A stretch of DNA of 64,000 nt from Micromussa lordhowensis. Taxonomy: Eukaryota > Cnidaria > Anthozoa > Scleractinia > Lobophylliidae. Under the pieces are notes generated by a model. It was not told where the DNA came from, made no database searches, and was given only the letters and a program-made list of their open reading frames with translations. Location: assembly GCA_964020085.1 (NCBI GenBank), contig OZ026595.1:18774153-18838152 (forward strand). Reading direction: 5' to 3'. Shown here piece after piece: positions 1-8,752 of this stretch (the first letter of the stretch is position 1; every line of letters begins with the position of its first letter). Position numbers and translations under genes: made by a program.

Positions 1-3000
1 GACCGCCTGTAGAAGTTCTTATCGAATTTAAACTTATGGCCTTCGGAAAAATTAGAGAAGAAGATATGGTAAGTCAGTAGCGTTTTTGGAAACTAGTTTC
101 ATATAGGCAACAAGGGTCATATGGCAGCTTCATTGAAGGGTTGTTAGACCCAAAGTTGTAGTAGGTGCAACTTAAAAGTTTTATACTGTACTGTAAATAT
201 TTCGGACACTCTTTTGTCCGAGACTTTTTGCAAGTAATGTACTTAGCTTGATACGATATAAAACAAGATGGCTGCATCTGTTTAATTGATAAGGCTTAAT
301 AAGAAGAATCAAAAATAAGGGATGCAGGGAATCAAGAAGGGGGAGTAGGGATATCGCAGTGATAAGAGCGCTCGCCTCCCACCAATGCGGCCCGGGTGAC
401 ATGTTGTTGGTTCTCGCTTTGCTCCGAGTGTTTTCTCCGGGTTTTCCAGGCTTTCTCCCTTCGCAAAAACAAACTTCTCCAAATTCCAATTCGACCAGGA
501 TAGGGGAACCCCAGGCTGATGCGAGCCTCCTCTCTAAATATTGTCTTTTATTTATCAGTCTGTAATTCGTAATTGGAAGCGTCCAACTTATGTTGAGTAA
601 TGTTGTAATAATGCCTTTTAACGCTTGTTTTATCCGGTCGTATTTTTGTTTTAAGGATTACACAATCGACATATTCTTCAGGCAGTGGTGGAGGGATCCG
701 CGACTCGCTCACGGAGAAGATAAAGTGTTTAATGCTGCCCTAGACCCAAGAAAACTAGGACCTGGAATCTGGACCCCTGACACGTATTTCAGGAACGTTA
801 AGTCTTCCAATTACCATGCCATCAGTCGTGAAAACATGCGTCTTAGAATATCTAAAGAAGGCGATATCTACTTTAGCGCCAGGTAAACTGGAATCTTTGC
901 TGTCTAATACCGATAGCGGTTTTATGGTACCGCTCGTGAAAACCAAACCAAGGTAACCACTTCTGGTCAATCACAGTGCACGTAAAACAAAAGCATTGAG
1001 CCAATCAAAACTCGCAGTTTAATCTTGCAACCGATGGCAAGGGCGGGAAAATGCTGAACCCAACAATTGGCTGCATCTGATTGGCCGTGTCAGCGTCTTT
1101 GTTATTATTGGTCAGAGCAGGTCATGCGCCGAGCATTTTGATCCAGTAACAGCTCGACCTCCACAAATGCAAATCCAAAGCAAACAATGTTGCTTTTTTG
1201 CCAATCAAAGATGTGCATATTCAAATGAGTTGACTCCGACCTTAATTGAAGTAGCCGTTAGTATGGACACTTTGCATAAATGGTGCCGATATTTGAATAA
1301 CAATACATTAACACGAGGCTTAGGGTGTACATAGTATTGTAATTCAAATTTAGGCGTCATTTATGCAAAGTGTCTATGTACTGACCTTTTAATTTAGCTT
1401 AATTTGAGGAAATCTCAAAATAATTTTCTAAGATAGTTTTCTGAGATAGGAATTCATCAAAGTGACGCATTTCCGACACTGAACAAGGACGGCTACAGCT
1501 AAGAACCATCAAGATTATATACCAGTGACAAACTAGAAAAGATTGGCCAAGATGTGCCCAGTGTGCCACTTGACTCAAAACAATGGGATAGGTTTGGCCA
1601 GTTTACCACACAATTCTTTCCCGATAAGTTAGATAGTAAGATTCGTTGTTGTCTGTCTATTGTATAATAATGTTTATAGGAATATTTTCTCTCTGTTTTA
1701 GAATTACTCTTACAGCTCAGTGTGCTATGGATCTGAGGTTGTTTCCTTTAGACACTCAAAACTGTGATCTAATAATAGAAAGTTGTAAGTATATGCTTTA
1801 CTCTTTAGGTGAGACCATTACTGTAAGGAATAAAAAGGTTAAGTCTGGGAAGACAGAGGCACTGTAAGAAGAACACACAATGCAGTGACCCCAGCCAGGG
1901 CTCGAATCCGGACCGCACGATCTGGAATTCAGCGCGGATAAGTCACCACACCACCACAGGCGTGACCGTGAGATCAGATAAAGCGACTCTTTCGCTCCCA
2001 AGGGCGTCAAAGTTTAACATTGAAAAAAAAAAAACGTTTTCTTAAAGACTTCATTCTGGAAATAAGTTTCCTACTATCCCATTTCCACTAACGACAGGAG
2101 AAAAGAAATAAAGAAAAAAATTTATCCTGGTCCGTGAGAGGCTCGAACTCTCGACCTCGGCGTAGCTGTAGGACTCAGAGTCCTGGTGTATCAGCACCGC
2201 GCTCTGCCGACTGAGCTAACGGACCATTGGATAAGGGGTGAGGAATTTTTAAAATATAGAAAGATCAAATTAATGAGAAAGCATGAGACTGGTAACTAAT
2301 CTCCGTTGCAGTTCGGTCTTCGAGTAAAACTAAGGCCCGGTTCAGACGCCGATCTTTTCATGAGCCGAACCTAATTGATTGAATTAAGTACATGAAAAGT
2401 TCGGCGTCTGAATCAATTAAGAACGGTTATTTCAATTTGGAACGCCTCAGCCGTTCTTTTCGCCTGGCTTGGCCGAGAATTTCGCCTTTGGAACTACTTT
2501 GATTCAGACGCCGAACTTTTCATGAGCCCATCCTTATCATAACGTATTTTGCAAGCAGTTAAGGTTCTCGTTTTTTTTACAAGCAGTTTTGGTTCAAGCT
2601 GAATTAAGTTCGGCGAATTAAGTTCGGCGAATTAAGTTCGACGTCTGAATCAACAGGCGTACTTTTGTTAATTTGGGTCGGTCCAAATTTGAATTACGTT
2701 CGGCTCATGAAAAGATCGGCGTCTGAACCAGGCCTAAGTTTTCGAGGGGTAGCGCACGGGAGCAATCTCTCTCGGGCCGAGTGGTTTAGGGCGCTGGATT
2801 TGAAATCTGGAGGTCTTTGGTTCAAATCCTTCATCCTACCGCTTTCTGGATTTGTTCTCGGCAGTTCCGAGTTCACCTCCTCGACCGCGTGTAAATAGCC
2901 AACTGGTCAGCCTCCCACCAGTTGGGATTCTTAACAGTTTATGTTCTATTTGAAATATTTGTTTATTTATTCATGGTGTCCCCAATTAGCACAACAGTGC

Positions 3001-3027
3001 TAAACACATACGACACTTAAATCAAGT

Positions 3028-3081
<54 letters not shown>

Positions 3082-3239
3082 TTTGTTACTACATGTATTT
3101 ACAAGAAGTCAAAACAGCTCCAAAAAAAAAAAAAAAAAAAGATGAAAGTACAGTATAAAAAGAATATTTATAACTTAAGAATCTCGGTAAAGGTTATTGT
3201 CTAGATTTGAACTACAGTAGACTTTAGAAACCGACTTGC

Positions 3240-3303
<64 letters not shown>

Positions 3304-3567
3304 TATTATTATTATTATTATTATTACTATTATTATAATCGTGTCTATAACAAAATTATCGATCGTGATTGGTTCTCCGCGCGCCTACTTGTCACGTAAT
3401 CGGCGCGCGATCACGTGGGTGTCCAGTTACAGCTTTCTGTAACCGGACACCTGTAATTGGATGCCCACGTGATTTTCACGTCAATTACTTAGGAAAAGCG
3501 CTCCAGACGTTTTCGCTCAAAAGAAGTTCTCAAAAGACACTTTTAATTTCGAAATTTGTTATAGATA

Positions 3568-3635
<68 letters not shown>

Positions 3636-6545
3636 ATCTCCCGCTTCGCGCTCGTCCGATTTTGAAATTACTCACTCGATTACTCCCTGAATTGTACTCC
3701 GCTCGGTCCAATTACTATTACTTATTACTATAGCTAACCCAGAACAGTAAAACTGCTATTTAGGCTAGCTTGAGTAATATTCAGGCTAACAAGAGCGCTA
3801 TTTAAGGTAATTCCCTTGAAATTGTTCCACTATCAAACTTTTTTTAAAACTCGGCATAGATAACATTCATGATATGACCATTAAAAAATGCAATAAAGAA
3901 ATGGGGTCACTGTGCTTGTTTACGCGTCAGCAGGCTCTTAAAAAGGGGTATTTTCACTTGTTACGCGTTAAAAATTCGAATCAAGTTCGAATTAAGTCTT
4001 GATTACTTGAAAGACACAAAATTTTATCTTGAAAGTAAAGCTTCTTTTATTCACATATGCTCGGTTGCGGGAATATTGCACTTTTTGGGACAGTTCCGTG
4101 GTTAACTTGAAGTCCTCGCCTTGGCCAAAATGCACCCAGTATGGAACTATTTTGGAAAAAAATTCATGTTCCACTATCAAACTTTTTCCTTCTTCAAATA
4201 TGTTCTTTATTAGACTGTTCTTAGCAAATACCACAAAACAAAATCGGGGATCACCGATCTCGTTTAAGAGAAAAGGAGCATTTATTTCGCTATCGATCTT
4301 AGTTTGAGGGAAATCTCTTAGGTTTTCTACGCGTACGCGCTCATGCGTGCGCGCTAATGACGCGAAAATCGTGCGCAGTAGGGATGCGCAATGCATTAAT
4401 AAGGAATTACCGTAAGGCTAAATGCAGTCTGCAAATATCATACGGCGTTTCTGGGGACCCCTTGAACAACGGGGGTCATGTTGAGAAGAAAGAAAACTTG
4501 TTACTGGGAATCACCACCCACCCTATATCAGCTGGTGGGCTAATTATATCAAGATAGCCCCGTTCGACAACACATGATAAGCTCTCTATTGATACCCAAA
4601 TAATGGTATTTCTTGATTGCAGATGCATATACAGTGGATGACGTCATCTATAACTGGAAAAACCGAGGCAAAAGTGCTATCGAAGTGTTTGGTTCCGAGC
4701 TGGCACAGTTTGATATGATGGATATTGTAACATCCAAGAAAGCTAACACTAACAGCAAAGGTAAGATGTCAGGGTTATATGGAAGCAAGACTAATCAAAG
4801 CTACCCTTTCAAATATACACCTTTCATAGAAAATAGTAACCCCATCACGTCTCAGCACTGAATCTTCTCTCTGCACCTTTGGATCGGACTAACCCCATGA
4901 AATACTAGATTCGTCTGTTCGAGATATTTTGAAAGAGCCTATTAATTATCTAAACTTGTAAGTTCTCCCTTCGTTTTTCTATACTTCAACTCGTGAGTAA
5001 GTAAAAGTAAGTAAGTAAGTAGTAAGTAAGTAAGTAGTAGACATTCGTCCAGCCTGACAAAGAAACCTTTTCCGGCGGAGCTGATTGTGAGCTCAGTCCA
5101 GTCATGAATTCTAACTTGCACTGTGGGATACATTACTCTGACTCTTCTCCATTTTTCTGAATACTTTTTGTTGATTTTTCTTTTCTCTCAAGGGTCTTTT
5201 GATAGTTTAAAGGCGACCTTCACCCTCAAGCGACGAACAACGTATTTTATCTTCCAACATTTTATTCCTTCTGGGTTTCTTGTTTTCCTCTCGTGGCTTA
5301 GCTTCTGGGTTGACCGTCATGCCGTTCCCGCGCGAATTTCACTCGTGATCACGTGCATTCTGAGCACCATGTTTCTATTCGAATCAATCAACTCCAGTCT
5401 TCCGCGGATTTCCTATCTGAAGGCTGTGGATTATTACTTGATTACGTCATTCGTGTTTATCGTTTCTTGTATGGTGGAGTATGTGTGCGTATTGAATTTT
5501 CCGGATAAAGCGTCTACCTTACTAAGGAGTCAAAGTCTTGCGCCGGTGAGTCTTCTCAAGCTTCATTCTTAATATGTGATGTTAGTTTTATAACGATCGG
5601 TCTCAAACCCTATGATTCAATCCCCTGACTAAGATCTCTTCATCGGTGTTAAAAATGTAGAGCAAAGTCTGCATTGCATGTCAACAGGTGTGCCACGCGG
5701 CTAAGAGCATTTCTGCTCCCCCCTGGATGGGATTCATTGTAGGATTATCTCGATTACACCTTAAATTCTCCGGTTCGTATTTATTTACCCGAGTGGAGTA
5801 ACACCGCAAAAGTGGTGTTTTGCCCAAGAACACAACGCAATGTCTCTGGCCAGGGCTAGAACTAAGACCGCTCCACCGCTAACCGTTAAGCCACCGCGAC
5901 TCACGCCCTGAAATTATGTTACGCGAACGTTAATTTCTAAACAGTACCAAATGTAATTTATAGAGGGGACCATCTACGGGTTCGATCCTTTGTCGAGTGA
6001 CTCAAAGTCCTTATTATACTAATCCAGACGTTTTTATCCAGTCATGCCGGTCCTAGCTGACTGGAACCAATCAATCTTGAATTGGCGGGCATGCGCAATC
6101 CTGCGCTACGGACTGGTCATTTCTTTCTGAGTTCTGATTCATTTCGTGACCTTATTTGTGTTTACTGTAGTTGCAAAGAAATCTTCTTTACTGGATCCTT
6201 ACGCTTAACCAATGTTTTGAATTTTCAATTGCTTCTCAGCCTCAAACACCAAATCAACCAGGGAACTCCATTGCTGAGATGATGGATCAAACGTACAACT
6301 GTAGCAAAGACCCGCGCCCGAATGGCGTGGCGGGAAGCTTGTCTCTTAGAAAAGGGGCTTTCCTTCACGAGAATCTCTCGGCGTCGAGAAGAAAGAGTCC
6401 TTTCGTCAACGCTGCCTACATGGATGGACTCCCAACGAGACAATTTCCTCCTCATTATATTGATAAATATGCGCGGAAGATCTTCCCGCTGCTTTTTGGA
6501 CTATTCAACATAGTCTACTGGTCTTACTATCTTCCACGGCGGTGA
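1..6545 (+). CDS. Cys-loop ligand-gated anion channel subunit, GABA-A receptor-like (5' partial)
   Basis: Six exons join in phase: <1-68, 656-882, 1702-1784, 4623-4760, 5193-5545 and 6240-6545 (TGA). All visible junctions are GT-AG. The product is a plasma-membrane pentameric ligand-gated channel subunit. Seen: the extracellular start PPVEV...FGKIREEDM, loop A WTPDTYF, the Cys-loop itself (C, 13 residues, C, containing FPLD) in exon 3, and loop B IESYAYTVDD. M1 and M2 follow in exon 5, and M4 ends in FNIVYW, close to the C terminus. M2 begins with Pro-Ala-Arg (5327-5335), the hallmark of anion-selective members, and keeps 9' Leu. Loop C has no second Cys pair, which favours GABA-A-like over glycine-receptor-like. 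The M3-M4 loop is short (about 90 residues). The ligand is unproven; glycine or another amino acid is possible. The N-terminal exons and signal peptide lie upstream of the window. Introns 1 (587 bp), 3 (2.8 kb) and 5 (694 bp) contain interspersed repeats listed separately. Confidence 0.92.
340..545 (+). mobile_element. tRNA-derived SINE copy in intron 1 of the Cys-loop gene
   Basis: The stretch starts with a degraded tRNA-like head (GCAGTGATAAGAGCGCTCGCC resembles an A box). It continues through CTCCCACCAATGCGGCCCGGG and a GTTTTCTCCGGG...TTTTCC body. This arrangement is familiar from abundant anthozoan SINEs, which I recall rather than looked up. The short reading frames over it are by-products of the repeat. 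Confidence 0.55.
1259..1383. mobile_element. MITE-like inverted repeat, copy 1 (same family as 61894-62038)
   Basis: The left arm GACACTTTGCATAAATGG and the right arm ending CATTTATGCAAAGTGTC are reverse complements. Conserved interior blocks are AACAATAC and GTATTGT. It lies in intron 2. A second copy about 60 kb away in the potassium-channel-like gene shares the ends and the interior words GAGGCTTAGG and TTTAGGCG. Confidence 0.7.
1866..1985 (-). mobile_element. tRNA-derived SINE head, minus strand
   Basis: The reverse complement contains a B-box-like GGATTCGAGCCCTGGC followed by a CATTGTGTGTTCTT tract. This is the same order as in the fuller copy at 42249-42560 (GGGTTCGAGCCCTGGCC...GTTGTGTTCTTGG). 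It lies in intron 3 of the Cys-loop gene and looks 5'-only. Confidence 0.6.
2129..2225 (-). tRNA. Intron-containing tRNA, anticodon reads GAT (Ile) in the best fold
   Basis: The reverse complement folds as a cloverleaf. The acceptor is GGTCCGT with ACGGACC, and the D arm is GCTC/GAGC with GG in the loop. The anticodon stem is CGGTG with CGCCG, and the T arm is GAGAG-TTCGAGC-CTCTC. Mature length is about 72 nt after removing a 25-nt intron (2164-2188) located after position 37, the canonical eukaryotic site. Loop residues C-T-GAT-A give anticodon GAT. Downstream on the minus strand is an oligo-T run that can terminate Pol III. It lies antisense in intron 3 of the Cys-loop gene. The intron contains an alternative Gln-like hairpin (GGACTCTGAGTCC), so isotype is less certain than the existence of a tRNA-type gene. 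A pseudogene is possible. Confidence 0.68.
2334..2734. mobile_element. Harbinger-type MITE, about 400 bp, with TAA target duplication
   Basis: Terminal inverted repeats of about 37 bp begin GGCCCGGTTCAGACG on the left and end CGTCTGAACCAGGCC on the right. The same TAA flanks both ends (2331-2333 and 2735-2737), matching the 3-bp duplications of PIF/Harbinger elements. Interior words GTTCGGCG and GTCTGAATCAA recur several times. There is no coding capacity. Confidence 0.8.
2765..3030 (+). mobile_element. tRNA-derived SINE with Ser-like head
   Basis: The 5' part reads GGCCGAGTGGTTTAGGGCG...TTTGAAA...GGTTCAAATCC, that is, A and B boxes with a Ser(TGA)-like anticodon arm. The body has CCAACTGG...CCAGTTGGGATTC, and the copy ends at an AAT simple-repeat tail. 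It sits directly downstream of the Harbinger MITE. Confidence 0.7.
3029..3327. repeat. AAT/TAA/ATT trinucleotide microsatellites and a poly-A run
   Basis: There is an (AAT)n run at about 3029-3081, poly-A at 3122-3140, and (TAA)n switching to (ATT)n at 3238-3327. The last is self-complementary. The poly-isoleucine reading frame here is purely this repeat. Confidence 0.95.
3575..3716. mobile_element. MITE-like palindrome (family shared with 54129-54192)
   Basis: The outer arms are TAGTAATTGGACC and GGTCCAATTACTA, and the inner arms are TACAATTCAGGGAGTAATCG and its reverse complement. A further inner pair is TAATTTCAAAATC-like. It lies in intron 3. The copy near 54.1 kb has the same GTCCAATT / ATTACTATTACTTAT-type edges. 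Confidence 0.7.
3803..4415. repeat. Probable interspersed repeat with short terminal inverted repeats
   Basis: The edges AAGGTAATTCC (left) and GGAATTACC (right) are complementary. GTTCCACTATCAAACTTTTT occurs twice inside (about 3826 and 4170). A 134-codon minus-strand open frame (3992-4396) covers most of the interior. I recognise no domain in it. It could be a relic coding segment of the repeat or chance. Confidence 0.45.
4996..5040. repeat. AGTA tetranucleotide repeat
   Basis: Imperfect AGTA/AAGT units in the short intron between exons 4 and 5 of the Cys-loop gene. Confidence 0.9.
5690..5910 (-). mobile_element. tRNA-derived SINE, minus strand, same family as 42249-42560
   Basis: The reverse complement starts GCGGTGGCTTAACGGTTAGCGG and goes through TAGCCCTGGCC...TTGTGTTCTTGGGCAA. 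It then has the conserved body ATCCCATCCAGGGGGGAG...TCTTAGCCGC. It lies in the last intron of the Cys-loop gene. The tRNA head is degraded. Confidence 0.7.
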
Positions 6546-8688
6546 TGTTTTAAGGTCGGATAAAAAAAAAAGATGGATGGATGACGACCGACTGCGCCTG
6601 GAGATCACAGAGCTCAGAGGGAGATTCGTTTCGCTGTGCTGCTTAAACCGTAAAGCCTGTACTTTATCAGATGAACTAAACACTTAGTTTTCTTTTCTTT
6701 TTTGGGTGGGGGGGGGGGGAGTGGGGGGAGGGGAGCTATTTCAACGAGGGGTGACAGCTCAAACAGAAGCCTTGTGTTTCCGCAATACCGAGAGCTGATG
6801 AAGCAGTTTTCCGAAGAATCTTGCGAATCACCCTAAACCATGATTTCCGAAAAGGGACCCTGAGGCACCTTGCAATTGTCCATAAAATTTGTAACGTTCC
6901 GGTTTTTCCGAATTCCGTGTAATTATAGAAAATTAACCTTCGATCCGGCATTCGTTGTTTTCGGCGAATTTGAAGTATTTCTGCAATAATATCTGTCATC
7001 GCCCAGTATTTTTGGCCAGACTAAATCCGTTCAAGGATGTGAATACCAAACTAATCTTTATAAGGATTAAGTTAAATTACCGCACTTCTTGACAGAATCA
7101 ATCAGAGAAAATACTATTCAAGAAATAACACGCAAACGGCGGTGATAAACATGACAAAAAAGGCATGGTTGAAAAGAAAAATTGTATCTTTTTACTTGAC
7201 GTTTCGTATGTTTCGCCCTTTATTCTAGTGTTTTTTTTTTGAAGACTGGACAACTTTGTTCTAATTAACGATGCTAATGAATTGCCAAGCAGTCAGGTTA
7301 AGAGAAAGCAAAACAATATCATGCATTAGCTAGGATATTGGCTTGATGGACACCTAAAGTCTCAGCACCGACATAATGCTGCTTTGAGAAAGGTTGTCAA
7401 ACAAAGATGTATAAGCGTACTCGACAGTGTCGAAGAGTTTTTGCGCATAATGGTGGTTTGCGGTTGCTTGATTGACGCTAAAGGTGTTTCAGCGTGATCG
7501 AAGCAATCAGCACAGACACTTGTATTCATGCTTTCTCCTTCCTTCTTGCGAATCTCCGTGAACGTACCTCAACCAAGCAACGCCAAACTGTCACTACCCA
7601 TGATACCAATCCGCTTTGTCGCATACGCTTTTCGCTTTTTTTTTGTGACAACCTTCGCCGAAAAAGCCGTGTAAAGAAATGTAACGCAAACGGTAACGAG
7701 GATCATGCTTGATAGGGGTGGTGAAATGGTCGTTCTAAAATCATGGGAATTAAACGAGTCTTGCCGTCTCGTTTTCTTGGCGGTTGTGCGGTGTGTCTCG
7801 CAGCCTCGATTTGATTGTTATGACCTCTGAACGTCTTAGAACCTGAACGACTCTAGCTCGCATTTAAAACACTTCCAAGTCTCGCTCTTGCAATTGAAGA
7901 AGTCAAAATGTCTCGAGCTCGGAAAGAAAAACGCTAGTCTCGCACTTACCACTCACAACCACATTTGATATAAACACCTGCAATCTCTGACAGAGACTGC
8001 AGAAATACCTTATAAAGTAATATTCTCCCCGCATACACGGCACGGGATTAACACTGAAAGCTTGCCTGAAAGGTTTTCAAGGCATCACTCTTCAGTTAAG
8101 TTCTCAAAAATGACCCCTTTACCTCTATCGCCTTACTATTATTTCCTTGTAAAATGATGAGGCCAAACGGTCGCCATAGCTTCATCGTGTGCGAAAAATA
8201 TCAAGTCGTCTCTCCTGTATGTGGCCGGCTATGTGGGCAATCTGACTGTTGTGTTGGCTTGTTATGGGAACCAAACCAATTTATCTATATGGGAATTTTG
8301 CTCATGGGAATGAAACCAAAGGCTACAGAAAACAGTAAAATCTATAAACTTTGCTGAGAGAATTTTCTTGAAAGGGAGTAAAATATTTCAAAAATGCTCT
8401 TCAAGAAATGAGAAATATTCGGAGACAACGACGTTTTCAACTGATCCCGTTGAGCTGTTTCCGCTTCATAGCTTCAATAGTTACCCAAGCAATAACACTG
8501 AATAAAAATGTTTTGGTTCCTGTTATAAAAGCACGATCGGCGATTATGTGGGGGACCTTTGAAGTTCAAAAAGTTATGTTTTCTTTAAACGGGTCCTCTA
8601 AATTACAATATGCTTTCTTAGGGTCATGCATTAGCGGTGGAAATATTATTAAGAGAGATCTTAATAATATTGTTAACACGTTCGTTAA

Positions 8689-8752
8689 TTAATGAGGGCA
8701 AAATGCTTCGTCTGACTACATTAATGAGGGCAAAATGCTTCGTCTGACTACA
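8689..8752. repeat. 32-bp unit in exact tandem duplication
   Basis: The unit begins TTAATGAGGGCAAAATGC. It occurs at 8689-8720 and again at 8721-8752 without any mismatch, which indicates a recent duplication. A palindrome (ATTATTAAGA...TCTTAATAAT) lies just upstream. Confidence 0.95.

Noticed and set aside
2770..2845. tRNA-Ser(TGA) gene
   Set aside because: The acceptor stem does not close and the sequence runs on into a SINE body with a simple-repeat tail.
3236..3442. Open frame encoding a run of about 30 isoleucines
   Set aside because: It is a direct translation of the ATA/ATT trinucleotide repeat and has no coding meaning.
5800..5910. tRNA gene on the minus strand
   Set aside because: The tRNA-like head is degraded and continues directly into a SINE body, so it is a retroposon rather than a functional tRNA.
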